Shown: one piece after another, positions 1 to 8,662 of the stretch
How positions within the stretch are numbered: the stretch's first letter is position 1
Layout: each line of letters begins with the position of its first letter
Source of the DNA: Zobellia laminariae
GTDB taxonomy: Bacteria > Bacteroidota > Bacteroidia > Flavobacteriales > Flavobacteriaceae
Direction: 5' to 3'
NCBI RefSeq assembly: GCF_009725995.1
Contig: NZ_RCNS01000003.1
Coordinates: forward strand, 1,351,859-1,415,858
DNA: 64,000 bases
The notes under the pieces: model-generated
Seen by the model: the letters and a program-made list of their open reading frames with translations, nothing else
What the model was told of the DNA's origin: nothing
The model's database searches: none
Translations under genes and position numbers: made by a program

Positions 1-481
1 GCTCTACACATTCATGATAAATTTTAACGGCTTCTTCAGCATCACCCCATCCACCGGTATCAACTTTCTTCTTTTCCAAGTCTTTGTAAACTTTAAAGAA
101 GTGCTCAATTTCCTTTAAACGGTGAGGATTCAAATCACTAATATCATGATTATTGCTCCATATTGGATCTGAAACAGGTACACAGATAATTTTTTCATCC
201 GGTCCTTTTTCATCGGTCATATGAAAGACACCAATTGGCCTAACTTCCATTACTACCATAGGATACGTTGGTTCTGCACCCATTACCAAAACATCTAATG
301 GATCTTTATCCAATGCTAAAGTCTCAGGAATAAAACCATAATCACCAGGATACATCATTGACGAAAAAAGCATACGGTCAAAACGTATTTTATGTAATGT
401 AAAGTCGTATTCGTATTTATTTCTACTTCCTTTTGGAATCTCTATTAAAACATCAAAAGTTATGTTAGCTTTCTTTCCCAT
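1..481 (-). CDS. ppa: Inorganic pyrophosphatase (3' end cut by window edge)
   Basis: Soluble family I pyrophosphatase, which hydrolyses cytoplasmic PPi to two phosphates and so pulls biosynthetic reactions forward. Only the first 160 residues lie in the window; the C-terminus is off the left edge. The start is the ATG at 481-479, giving MGKKANITFDVLIEIPKGS. Family features are visible: the EIPKGSRNKYEYD substrate-binding segment, MMYPGDYGFIPET, and the acidic metal-binding stretch DKDPLDVLV followed by the family-typical region ending KVDTGGWGDAEEA. No promoter matching the consensus well is visible upstream. Identification by family motifs is firm. Confidence 0.95.
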   Translation of the reverse strand, partial: MGKKANITFDVLIEIPKGSRNKYEYDFTLHKIRFDRMLFSSMMYPGDYGFIPETLALDKDPLDVLVMGAEPTYPMVVMEVRPIGVFHMTDEKGPDEKIICVPVSDPIWSNNHDISDLNPHRLKEIEHFFKVYKDLEKKKVDTGGWGDAEEAVKIYHECVE

Positions 482-687
482 TTTTTAGGTTTATTTTACA
501 ACCGCTAAGGTACAAAAATGCATACGTGTCAACCCAGAAATACAAAAAAACATCTGGTTTTGCTGTAAAATATAAGAATCAACAAATTATAAGGGAGTCG
601 ACTACAGCGATAGACATTTAAAAGTCTAAAAATATAAACCGCTACAAATGAACGGACTACAGTTATTCCCCCAATTGAGGCATTTAG

Positions 688-3189
688 TTAGAAGTCAAAT
701 CCAAACGTTCCTGTAACACTAAAAGGACGAGCATCCGGAGCATCCAAATAATTACCTCTAAAGTTAAAATCTATTCTAAGAATCTTAAAAATGTTACCAA
801 TCCCTAGCGAATACTCGTAGTAAATTTTATCAGATGGCGCCTGTAATGGTGTATTTATAGTTGCCGGCAAACTTAAAGCTTTGTTTTCATCAGACAAATC
901 TCCCCAGACTCCTCTAAGTCCAATAATCTCCCGCAGATTAAGTTTCCTCAACAAAGGAATGCGTGAAAAAATACGACCATTAAAATTATGTTGTAAGTGC
1001 AATGCTACATAAGTATCGGTAACAAACTCATAGAAGTCAAGGTTAGGAAATGTTCCGTAGTTCGAAAAGAATGTCTGGTTACCTGGCACTACATTTAATA
1101 GTCCCAAAGGCACTGTGTTAAAGGTCTTACCCATTTCTAAAGTTGAGAATAACCTACCAAAACCACCTATTTGCCAAGGCTGACTATAAGAGAATTGTAA
1201 TTTACTATAGCTAAAATCGCTATCAAAAACCACATCTACGCCTTTAGTATAGCTCAATAGTAGCGTACTATAATCTTCGTTCATTCCCTTACGTTCCACG
1301 CCATAACCAATGGTTCTTTTGCCAGGCGTATAGACTACCAACGCATTAAAATCGAACTGATTTATCTCTGATGAAATTCCGGTTGGAGAATCTGTATCTA
1401 CATAGTCTAGACTAAAATCATCTGGCAAAGCAGAACTTAATTTTCTAAACGTTCCTCCTATCCCAAGTCTAAGGTTAGTTACTGGTTCAATTTCTATATT
1501 GAATTTACTCAGGTTGATATTCGTTAACCTATTATTAGCACCAACAGTCACCAATGAAGACGAAGCTATACTTCTACCAAGCACATCATTCGTGGCAGTA
1601 AGACTTACTCCTAACTGTTCAATATCTCTCCTGTTACCACCCGAAACAATAAGTCTGCTCTTTTTATCAAGCAATATTTTACCGGACATACCGTGCTTGA
1701 ACTTTTTATCGGTGAAACCATAAGCAGTATACCCTTCCACACGCCAAAGGTCATTCTCCCCAAAATAAGAACGGGCACCAATACGAACACGTGGGCCTTC
1801 TGCTTGATTATAACCAAAGACATCATAAACGGAACCAATATCCATGTTCCACTTATCAATCTCAACATAACCACTACCCAAAATACTGACCAAATTATAG
1901 TATGATCTAAATTTTGGGACCGTCTTTAAGGTATCTAATAACTGATAAATTCCTTTTTCATCCTTATTTAAACTCTCCAACCTACTATTCTCCCAAAACG
2001 TACTATCACGATTTAAGACCGCAGTGTCATAAGGGTTACTCTCTGTCTTGTAGAATTCTTTTGGCTTCTTTTGATCAAAAGTATAATTATCAAAAACAGT
2101 AGTACGCTTACCGTACATACCTCTTGATTCTTCTTTCTTCTGAAAACTAAAGTCGCTCATCATATAATCCCGCTTCAAAAGAAACACAGAATCATTAATT
2201 ACCTCAAAATCTTGCTCAATATATATTTCTTTGACCCAGTTGATGTTGGCACTTTTGGTCACTTCCAAGTTGATGTTCTTTACAGCGTATGTAGTATCGT
2301 TGACCCAAAAATCACCTTTAAAAGTAAGTTCGTTCTTCCGTCTTGGGTAATAGACAATATTATAACACCACTTATCTTCTATAAATGCACTATCGCGCAA
2401 TGCATAGTTATAAACGTCAACACCTGTTCGTGACAATGGGCTGGTAAAACTTTTATCGAAAAATTTCAGGTAATTATCGTAGATATCATACTCTTGATAC
2501 AGATCCGCAACAAAAGCAATTATAGACTGGTTGTTATCAAAACCGGAGTTTTTATTACCCAAGATGTCTTCTTTCTCTTCATCAAGACGATTATCTCCAT
2601 AGACTTTAGAGAAGGTCTCGTTCAGAAATATTGGCAAATAGGTTTTACCCGTAATACGTGACGTATCTAAATCTTTAAAGACAAACTCAAGACCTTTGAA
2701 TATCTTCTTCTTCATTAGGGCGCTGTCAATAGTATTCAGGTCAAATTCTACCTTTTCATACTTCTCAAAAGCATACTGATTAAACTTCCGTAGACCGTTC
2801 TCCCGTTTTTTTGCCCATATTTTTCTCAGTATATCTACTGCAGGATTATTTTTCTTAGACTGCTTTCCACCAACAAGAACTACCTCATCTAGCTGCTGGG
2901 AAGACTCTTTCATTACAACCTTCATCTTATAGGTTACTTTAGAAGTCAATGGAATTTCCACACTCTCATACCCTATAAAAGAAATAAGAAGAATGGGATG
3001 GTCATCATCGGACTCCATATAAAAGTTACCATTATCATCGGTAATAGTACCTTCATAAGAGCCTTTAAAAAGTACATTGGCAAAAGCTACCGGCTGGTTA
3101 TCTTCGTCAATAACAATACCACCCACTTTAGTTTGCGCGCTGGCAACCAAAGAAAAAAGTAGTACAACAAATAATAAAAGGTTTTTCAT
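688..3189 (-). CDS. DUF5686 / carboxypeptidase-regulatory-like domain outer-membrane protein
   Basis: An 833-residue exported protein of a family common in Bacteroidota. An N-terminal signal peptide (residues 1-18, ending VASAQ) is followed by a CarboxypepD_reg-like beta-sandwich (about 20-105; GGIVIDEDNQPVAFANV, then TITDDNGNF), the domain also found at the start of SusC-like receptors. The rest matches the DUF5686 family: beta-rich, with alternating hydrophobic residues and an aromatic C-terminus ending GTFGFDF, as expected for an outer-membrane barrel. No TonB plug is seen, so it is not a standard TonB-dependent receptor. It lies alone on the minus strand, about 215 bases beyond the 3' end of pdhB with a terminator between. 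The substrate or role is unknown; family assignment is good, function is not known. Confidence 0.85.
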   Translation of the reverse strand: MKNLLLFVVLLFSLVASAQTKVGGIVIDEDNQPVAFANVLFKGSYEGTITDDNGNFYMESDDDHPILLISFIGYESVEIPLTSKVTYKMKVVMKESSQQLDEVVLVGGKQSKKNNPAVDILRKIWAKKRENGLRKFNQYAFEKYEKVEFDLNTIDSALMKKKIFKGLEFVFKDLDTSRITGKTYLPIFLNETFSKVYGDNRLDEEKEDILGNKNSGFDNNQSIIAFVADLYQEYDIYDNYLKFFDKSFTSPLSRTGVDVYNYALRDSAFIEDKWCYNIVYYPRRKNELTFKGDFWVNDTTYAVKNINLEVTKSANINWVKEIYIEQDFEVINDSVFLLKRDYMMSDFSFQKKEESRGMYGKRTTVFDNYTFDQKKPKEFYKTESNPYDTAVLNRDSTFWENSRLESLNKDEKGIYQLLDTLKTVPKFRSYYNLVSILGSGYVEIDKWNMDIGSVYDVFGYNQAEGPRVRIGARSYFGENDLWRVEGYTAYGFTDKKFKHGMSGKILLDKKSRLIVSGGNRRDIEQLGVSLTATNDVLGRSIASSSLVTVGANNRLTNINLSKFNIEIEPVTNLRLGIGGTFRKLSSALPDDFSLDYVDTDSPTGISSEINQFDFNALVVYTPGKRTIGYGVERKGMNEDYSTLLLSYTKGVDVVFDSDFSYSKLQFSYSQPWQIGGFGRLFSTLEMGKTFNTVPLGLLNVVPGNQTFFSNYGTFPNLDFYEFVTDTYVALHLQHNFNGRIFSRIPLLRKLNLREIIGLRGVWGDLSDENKALSLPATINTPLQAPSDKIYYEYSLGIGNIFKILRIDFNFRGNYLDAPDARPFSVTGTFGFDF

Positions 3190-3341
3190 CTAAGAAATTT
3201 TCTCTGTACTCTATAAACAAATAATGTACCAGAACAGATTTTATTATAATTCTTGGCTCGTATTTACATAAAAATTAAAGTTCGCCTCTATTTTCTTGCC
3301 TACAACCTGAATTTAAGCCAAAAACGTTGAACCGAATTCCT

Positions 3342-3378
3342 AAAAAAAATGCTTCGCCAACATTAAGTCGGCGAAGCA
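3342..3378 (-). terminator. Rho-independent terminator of pdhB
   Basis: Read on the minus strand, a 9-bp perfect stem (TGCTTCGCC with GGCGAAGCA on the plus strand) closes an 11-base loop and is followed by a run of eight T. It lies 27 bases past the pdhB stop codon. Confidence 0.9.
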
Positions 3379-3404
3379 AAAGTACCTTTACAAATTTGTT
3401 ATAC

Positions 3405-4382
3405 CTATTTGTACATCACTTTCTTCACTGCATTAACCACATCTGTATGATTTGGCAACCATTCCTCTAACAGAACAGGAGAATACGGTGCAGGTGTATC
3501 TGCAGTGTTTATCTTCTGTATAGGTGCGTCTAAATAGTCAAACGCATGAGATTGTACATGAAAAGTTATTTCAGAGGCAACATTACCAAAAGGCCAAGCC
3601 TCTTCTAAAATAACCAAACGATTTGTTTTCTTAACCGATTTTAAAATTGCTTCGTAATCTAATGGCTTAACAGTACGCAAGTCAATGATCTCACAGCTTA
3701 TTCCTTCTTTTTGAAGTTCATCAGCAGCTTTATCGGCCTCTTTTATTATTTTACCAAAAGAAACGATAGTAACATCACTACCTTCTCTACGAATATCTGC
3801 AACACCTAATGGAATTGTATAGTCTCCTTCAGGAACTTCTCCTTTATCGCCGTACATCTGCTCAGACTCCATAAAAATAACAGGATCGTTATCTCGGATA
3901 GCCGCTTTCAACAATCCTTTTGCATCTGCAGGATTAGAAGGAACAACAACTTTTAGTCCTGGACAGTTAGCATACCAACTTTCAAAAGCTTGTGAATGCG
4001 TAGCACCCAATTGACCAGCAGAACCTGTAGGTCCTCTAAAAACGATAGGACAAGGAAACTGCCCACCCGACATTTGACGGATTTTAGCTGCGTTGTTGAT
4101 GATCTGATCGATACCCACCAAAGCAAAGTTAAAAGTCATAAACTCTATTATTGGACGACAACCAGTCATTGTAGATCCTATACCTATACCTGCAAAACCC
4201 AATTCTGCAATAGGCGTATCTATAACACGCTTGGCACCAAACTCATCTAGCATTCCTTTAGAAGCTTTATAAGCGCCATTGTATTCAGCTACTTCTTCTC
4301 CCATCAGGTAAACTGACTCGTCTTTCCTCATTTCTTCCGACATCGCCTCAACGATGGCTTCCCTAAATTGTAGTGTCTTCAT
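3405..4382 (-). CDS. pdhB: Pyruvate dehydrogenase E1 component, beta subunit
   Basis: Beta subunit of the heterotetrameric thiamine-dependent E1 that decarboxylates pyruvate for the pyruvate dehydrogenase complex. At 325 residues it has the usual length. Visible family features are the opening MKTLQFREAIVEAMSEEM, the active-site region YLMGEEVAEYNGAYKASKG, DTPIAELGFAGIGIGS and the transketolase C-domain with EEAWPFGNVASEI. The matching E1 alpha and E2 genes are about 20 kb away (pdhA, pdhC) on the same strand, so the complex is encoded at two sites. The gene is single, ends in a strong terminator, and has a -7-like octamer upstream. A branched-chain or acetoin dehydrogenase beta subunit would look similar, but pairing with pdhA/pdhC makes the pyruvate assignment likely. 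Confidence 0.95.
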   Translation of the reverse strand: MKTLQFREAIVEAMSEEMRKDESVYLMGEEVAEYNGAYKASKGMLDEFGAKRVIDTPIAELGFAGIGIGSTMTGCRPIIEFMTFNFALVGIDQIINNAAKIRQMSGGQFPCPIVFRGPTGSAGQLGATHSQAFESWYANCPGLKVVVPSNPADAKGLLKAAIRDNDPVIFMESEQMYGDKGEVPEGDYTIPLGVADIRREGSDVTIVSFGKIIKEADKAADELQKEGISCEIIDLRTVKPLDYEAILKSVKKTNRLVILEEAWPFGNVASEITFHVQSHAFDYLDAPIQKINTADTPAPYSPVLLEEWLPNHTDVVNAVKKVMYK

Positions 4383-4425
4383 ATTATATGGAGTATCTTT
4401 TTATTATGTGCGTTAAAAACGCAAG

Positions 4426-4433
4426 CAAAAATA
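4426..4433 (-). promoter_or_regulatory. Candidate -7 element of pdhB
   Basis: TATTTTTG on the minus strand matches the Bacteroidota -7 consensus TAnnTTTG, 44 bases upstream of the pdhB start. No TTG lies at the expected -33 spacing, so this is a half-match. A small GCGTT/AACGC inverted repeat falls in the predicted leader. Confidence 0.4.
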
Positions 4434-4481
4434 GGAAAATATATGTCAAATAATAGGCTCTAAGAATCAAAATAAGTTATA

Positions 4482-4509
4482 AAAAATACTATGCATGCAT
4501 AGTATTTTT
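4482..4509. promoter_or_regulatory. Perfect 28-bp palindrome between pdhB and etfB
   Basis: Two 14-base arms (AAAAATACTATGCA and its exact reverse complement) meet with no spacer. The right arm overlaps a TAnnTTTG match (4503-4510) pointing toward etfB. A zero-loop palindrome in a divergent intergenic region is better explained as a protein-binding operator than as a terminator. The binding protein is unknown. Confidence 0.5.
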
Positions 4510-4556
4510 GAAAAAGATTACATATCTTCGTCTAGATTATAAATAGCTTTATAGAC

Positions 4557-5297
4557 ATGAAAATATTAGTTTGCATAAGTAATGTTCCTGACACAACCTC
4601 CAAAATTAACTTTACGGATGGTGATACAAAGTTTGACACCAATGGTGTACAGTTCGTAATAAACCCTAACGATGAGTTCGGTTTAACACGCGCCATGTGG
4701 TTTAAAGAAAAGCAAGGAGCAACAGTACATATTGCTACAGTTGGCGAAGCTAGCGTAGAACCAACTATGCGTAAGGCACTTGCAATTGGCGCTGATGAAG
4801 CCATTAGAATTAACGCTGTTCCAACAGACGGTTTTTTCGTTGCCGAGCAATTGGCCAACATAATTAAAGATGGAGCATACGACCTTATTATTGCCGGTAG
4901 AGAAAGTATTGATTATAACGGAGGTATGGTTCCAGGGATTTTAGCTACTCTTTTAGGAATGAATTTCGTAAATACTTGTATTAGTCTTGAGGTTGAAGGC
5001 ACTACAGCTACCGCTATAAGAGAAATAGATGGCGGAAAAGAAACGGTACAGACTTCACTTCCCCTAGTTATTGGAGGACAAAAAGGCCTTGTACAAGAGA
5101 GCGACCTTAAAATACCCAACATGCGTGGTATTATGATGGCAAGAAAAAAGACACTTACCGTGATAGAGCCTGTTGACGCTACAGTTGCTACCAAAGACGT
5201 TAAATTTGATAAGCCTGTAGCTAAAGGAAGCGTTAAATTGGTTAATTCAACTGAAGAATTAGTACAATTACTTCACAATGAAGCTAAAGTAATTTAG
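4557..5297 (+). CDS. etfB: Electron transfer flavoprotein subunit beta
   Basis: Small subunit of the cytoplasmic electron transfer flavoprotein, which takes electrons from acyl-CoA dehydrogenases and passes them to the quinone pool through ETF dehydrogenase. The 246-residue length is normal. Typical features are MKILVCISNVPDTTSKI at the start, the NPNDEFGLTRAMWFKE segment, and the ETF-beta signature region QKGLVQESDLKIPNMRGIMM near residues 178-195. It is followed 107 bases later by etfA on the same strand, the standard order. An acyl-CoA dehydrogenase, a likely electron donor, is encoded at 43.0 kb. The 28-bp palindrome upstream is the obvious candidate control site. Confidence 0.95.
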   Translation: MKILVCISNVPDTTSKINFTDGDTKFDTNGVQFVINPNDEFGLTRAMWFKEKQGATVHIATVGEASVEPTMRKALAIGADEAIRINAVPTDGFFVAEQLANIIKDGAYDLIIAGRESIDYNGGMVPGILATLLGMNFVNTCISLEVEGTTATAIREIDGGKETVQTSLPLVIGGQKGLVQESDLKIPNMRGIMMARKKTLTVIEPVDATVATKDVKFDKPVAKGSVKLVNSTEELVQLLHNEAKVI

Positions 5298-5404
5298 TCA
5301 CTATATATAGGTTACAATTTTCTAGATACCGGTTCTTTTACCAAAACACTGGAAACTACCATATACAGTTAAGCTTTATCTCTAAAAAATAAAACAATAC
5401 ACAA

Positions 5405-6373
5405 ATGTCAGTATTAGTATATACAGAATCCGAAAACGGAAAACTTAAAAAGAGTGCTTTTGAAGTGGCATCATATGCCAAAGCAGTAGCAGATCAATTA
5501 GGCTCATCAGTTACCGCAATTTCTTTTAATGCAACTAGTAACGATGAACTAGGTACTTATGGTGTTTCCAAAGTATTAAATGTAACAGATGACAAATTAG
5601 CTACATTTAATGCTCTTGCTTACGCTAACAGTATTGCACAGGCTGCAAAAAATGAGAATATTCAAGTAATCATAGTAAGTTCTAGTACCAACAGTAAATT
5701 TTTAGCCCCTATTCTAGCTGCTAAATTAAAAGCTGGTTACGTACCAAATGTGGTTGCGGCTCCTGAAAGCGCATCACCATTTACAGTAAAGCGTACGACT
5801 TTTAGTAATAAAGGTTTCGCACATACCGAAATTACCACAGAGACTAAGATTATAGGTGTTTCCAACAATTCTTTTGGCCTAAAAGAAAATGCAACGACTG
5901 CAGCAGTTGAGGCTTTTAATGCCGATTTAAGTGATGGTGATTTTTCAGTTAAGTCCATTGAAATAGATAAAGTTGCCGGTCAAGTTACTATTGCAGATGC
6001 AGATATCGTAGTTTCTGGCGGACGAGGCCTTAAAGGACCTGAAAACTGGGGAATGATAGAAGAACTTGCAGAAGTTCTTGGTGCAGCTACAGCTTGTTCC
6101 AAGCCTGTTTCCGATATGGGATGGAGACCTCATGGAGAGCATGTTGGCCAAACAGGAAAGCCTGTTGCGGCTAATCTTTATATCGCAATAGGTATCTCAG
6201 GTGCCATTCAGCATTTGGCCGGAGTTAGCTCTTCCAAAACAAAAGTAGTCATCAACTCTGACGCTGAAGCCCCATTTTTCAAGGCTGCAGACTATGGAAT
6301 TGTAGGTGATGCCTTTGAAGTAGTACCTCAACTCATTGAAAAATTAAAAGAATTTAAAGCACAAAACGCTTAA
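5405..6373 (+). CDS. etfA: Electron transfer flavoprotein subunit alpha
   Basis: Large, FAD-binding subunit of the electron transfer flavoprotein and partner of EtfB encoded just upstream. The 322 residues match the family length. The C-terminal FAD domain is clear: ADIVVSGGRGLKGPENW (about 200-216), then GWRPHGEHVGQTGKPVAANL and YIAIGISGAIQHLAGV, and the terminal KAADYGIVGDAFEVVPQL. A strong hairpin with T-rich tail follows the stop codon, so etfB-etfA probably forms one transcription unit. The 107-base gap between the two genes is unusually long for an operon, but I see no terminator in it. Confidence 0.96.
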   Translation: MSVLVYTESENGKLKKSAFEVASYAKAVADQLGSSVTAISFNATSNDELGTYGVSKVLNVTDDKLATFNALAYANSIAQAAKNENIQVIIVSSSTNSKFLAPILAAKLKAGYVPNVVAAPESASPFTVKRTTFSNKGFAHTEITTETKIIGVSNNSFGLKENATTAAVEAFNADLSDGDFSVKSIEIDKVAGQVTIADADIVVSGGRGLKGPENWGMIEELAEVLGAATACSKPVSDMGWRPHGEHVGQTGKPVAANLYIAIGISGAIQHLAGVSSSKTKVVINSDAEAPFFKAADYGIVGDAFEVVPQLIEKLKEFKAQNA

Positions 6374-6399
6374 TTTTCGTTAATTTGCGCTTATTAAAG

Positions 6400-6444
6400 G
6401 GCTGTTTAAATGCATGGTTCGCCCGTATTTAAACAGTCTTTTGT
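6400..6444 (+). terminator. Terminator after etfA
   Basis: GGCTGTTTAAAT (6400-6411) pairs with ATTTAAACAGTC (6427-6438), with one G-T wobble and a 15-base loop, followed by a T-rich tail. The hairpin covers the upstream ATG at 6414, which argues against that start for the next gene. Confidence 0.8.
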
Positions 6445-6458
6445 ATTTTAATGATTCT

Positions 6459-7088
6459 ATGAGCTTAGTCAGGTTAAAAATAAAAGGAATATCCTATAGC
6501 CAAACACAGAATGGAGCATACGCTCTTATTCTGAACGAAGTGGAAGGCGATCGTAAACTACCCATTGTCATTGGTGCTTTTGAAGCGCAATCAATTGCTA
6601 TTGCACTTGAGAAAGAAATAAAGCCGCCAAGGCCTTTGACTCACGATTTGTTCAAAAACTTTTCGGATCGCTTTGATATTGTAATCAAACAGGTCATTAT
6701 CCACAAGTTGGTAGATGGTGTTTTTTACTCTAGTATTATTTGCGAACGCGATAAAATTGAAGAGATTATAGATGCCAGAACTAGCGATGCCATTGCTTTG
6801 GCACTCCGCTTTAATGCACCTATCTTCACTTATAAAACCATTTTGGATAAAGCCGGAATCTTCCTTAAATTTTCGTCAAAAGACAAGGATAAGGAAGAGA
6901 CTGACGATAGTATTGTGGTAGATGAAATTTTGCAAGAAGGCGAAACCGTAGAAATAGAATCTGGAGCAACAGATGGTTACACAGAACTTTCTATTGACGA
7001 ACTCCACAAAGAACTAGACCTAGCCGTTAACAATGAAGATTACGAAAAAGCGGCTAAGCTACGTGACGAGATTTCCAAAAGAAACTGA
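6459..7088 (+). CDS. Bifunctional nuclease family protein (DUF151) with C-terminal UVR motif
   Basis: A 209-residue protein. The N-terminal two thirds is the DUF151/BFN domain (VRLKIKGISYSQTQNGAYA, then GAFEAQSIAIALEKE, with RTSDAIALALRFNAPIF), named for a plant nuclease though bacterial members are poorly characterised. The last 35 residues form a UVR/UvrB-C-type helical hairpin (HKELDLAVNNEDYEKAAKLR), which usually mediates protein contact. I chose the ATG at 6459 over one at 6414 because the latter lies inside the etfA terminator and adds 15 residues unlike the family. The nucleoside transporter gene starts 18 bases downstream, so the two are probably cotranscribed. Domain calls are solid; the in vivo function is not known. 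Confidence 0.88.
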   Translation: MSLVRLKIKGISYSQTQNGAYALILNEVEGDRKLPIVIGAFEAQSIAIALEKEIKPPRPLTHDLFKNFSDRFDIVIKQVIIHKLVDGVFYSSIICERDKIEEIIDARTSDAIALALRFNAPIFTYKTILDKAGIFLKFSSKDKDKEETDDSIVVDEILQEGETVEIESGATDGYTELSIDELHKELDLAVNNEDYEKAAKLRDEISKRN

Positions 7089-7106
7089 TAAACAAGCAAG
7101 TACCCT

Positions 7107-8555
7107 ATGAAAATCAACCTTTGGATTGTTCTACTTGCCCTATTTATTTTTTTCCCATCCATAGCACAAGAAACGATTGCAGTACCAGCCGCAGAAACGG
7201 CTGCTATAAATGATATAGTTTCACAAAATACCAATCACATCCAACCTAATGCAGGTTTTAGCTTCAATAGCTTAAGCCGTGGCATATTGGGTATGGCGGT
7301 ACTTTTACTCATTTCATTTTTATTCAGTTCAAATCGCAGAGCCATCAATTGGAAGACCGTTGGTATTGGCCTTACATTGCAATTAGTTATTGCCATAGGC
7401 GTGCTTAAAATTCCATTTATTCAAAGAGTATTTGAGTCCATTGGCGAAGTTTTCATTAGTATTCTGGGTTTTACCCGTGCGGGAAGTAAATTTCTTTTTG
7501 AAGGGCTCGTAGTTGACACCGGTACATTCGGTTATATTTTTGCTTTTCAGGTATTACCTACCATTATTTTCTTTTCAGCACTTACCTCATTACTATTTTA
7601 TTTGGGCATCATCCAAAAGGTAGTGAGAGTACTAGCATGGATGCTTTCAAAAACTCTAGGTATTTCTGGAGCAGAAAGTCTATCTGTTGCTGGAAACATC
7701 TTTTTAGGACAGACCGAAGCACCATTATTGATTAAAGCTTACTTGGAAAAAATGACCAAGTCTGAAATTCTTCTAGTGATGATAGGCGGAATGGCTACTG
7801 TTGCCGGCGCTGTTTTAGCTGCGTACATTGGATTCTTAGGAGGAGAAGATAAGGTATTACAGTTGGTATTTGCCAAACACCTTTTGGCGGCATCCGTTAT
7901 GGCCGCACCAGGCGCCATTGTAATTTCAAAAATATTATACCCACAAACAGAAGCAGTAAATACAGATGTGGCCGTATCTTCTGAGAAGATTGGCTCTAAT
8001 GTTTTGGATGCTATTGCTAACGGTACTACAGAAGGTTTAAGATTGGCCGTCAACGTTGGGGCCATGCTTTTGGTTTTCGTGGCTATGATTGCCATGTTAA
8101 ACGGAATTCTAGATTGGATTGGCGATTTGACCTCCTTAAACCAATGGGTCGCTCTAAACACATCTTACGATAAATTTTCATTGGAGGCCATTCTTGGGAC
8201 TATCTTTGCTCCATTAATGTGGCTTATTGGTGTTGCTAACGAAGATATTATGCTCATGGGGCAACTCTTGGGAATTAAGCTGGTAGCCAGTGAATTCGTA
8301 GGCTACATCCAGTTAGCCGAACTTAAAAACATGGCTACAGGAGCTAGCTTTACATATAACAAATCTGTGATTATGGCAACGTATATGCTTTGTGGGTTCG
8401 CAAACTTTGCATCCATAGGGATACAAATTGGTGGCATAGGCTCATTAGCTCCAGGCCAACGTAAAACCCTTTCAGAATTTGGTCTTAAAGCTGTTCTTGG
8501 TGGTTCTATAGCTTCCTTGTTATCTGCTACTATCGCAGGTATGATTTTAGGGTAA
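7107..8555 (+). CDS. nupC: Concentrative nucleoside transporter (CNT/NupC family)
   Basis: Inner-membrane nucleoside:cation symporter of 482 residues. The N-terminus has a cleavable-looking signal (residues 1-20, ending PSIAQ) and a short periplasmic stretch not found in the E. coli protein but usual in Bacteroidota. About ten hydrophobic segments follow. CNT signature regions are present: SVAGNIFLGQTEAPLLIKAYL (about 194-214, containing the GQTEAP substrate motif), the EDIMLMGQLLGIKLVASEF segment (about 377-395), and the terminal FANFASIGIQIGGIGSLAP. It lies 18 bases after the BFN-family gene and 107 bases before thyA, matching nucleoside salvage; cdd is encoded elsewhere in the window. Confidence 0.92.
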   Translation: MKINLWIVLLALFIFFPSIAQETIAVPAAETAAINDIVSQNTNHIQPNAGFSFNSLSRGILGMAVLLLISFLFSSNRRAINWKTVGIGLTLQLVIAIGVLKIPFIQRVFESIGEVFISILGFTRAGSKFLFEGLVVDTGTFGYIFAFQVLPTIIFFSALTSLLFYLGIIQKVVRVLAWMLSKTLGISGAESLSVAGNIFLGQTEAPLLIKAYLEKMTKSEILLVMIGGMATVAGAVLAAYIGFLGGEDKVLQLVFAKHLLAASVMAAPGAIVISKILYPQTEAVNTDVAVSSEKIGSNVLDAIANGTTEGLRLAVNVGAMLLVFVAMIAMLNGILDWIGDLTSLNQWVALNTSYDKFSLEAILGTIFAPLMWLIGVANEDIMLMGQLLGIKLVASEFVGYIQLAELKNMATGASFTYNKSVIMATYMLCGFANFASIGIQIGGIGSLAPGQRKTLSEFGLKAVLGGSIASLLSATIAGMILG

Positions 8556-8624
8556 ATTAATACTCTTTACTTCAACAGAAAATATTTTGGTTAATAAATC
8601 TCTAATAACTACAACAAGTAGTCT

Positions 8625-8655
8625 TTGAGCTTTTACCTACAAACTTCTATTTTTG
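8625..8655 (+). promoter_or_regulatory. Bacteroidota-type promoter of thyA
   Basis: TTG at 8625-8627 (-33) and TATTTTTG at 8648-8655 (-7, consensus TAnnTTTG) are 20 bases apart, the normal spacing. The -7 ends only 7 bases before the thyA ATG, so the transcript should be leaderless or nearly so. Confidence 0.7.
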
Positions 8656-8662
8656 CCCCACT

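Noticed and set aside
4411..4422. GCGTT/AACGC small hairpin in the pdhB leader as a riboswitch
   Set aside because: Only five base pairs with a 3-base loop; too small to claim anything beyond chance.
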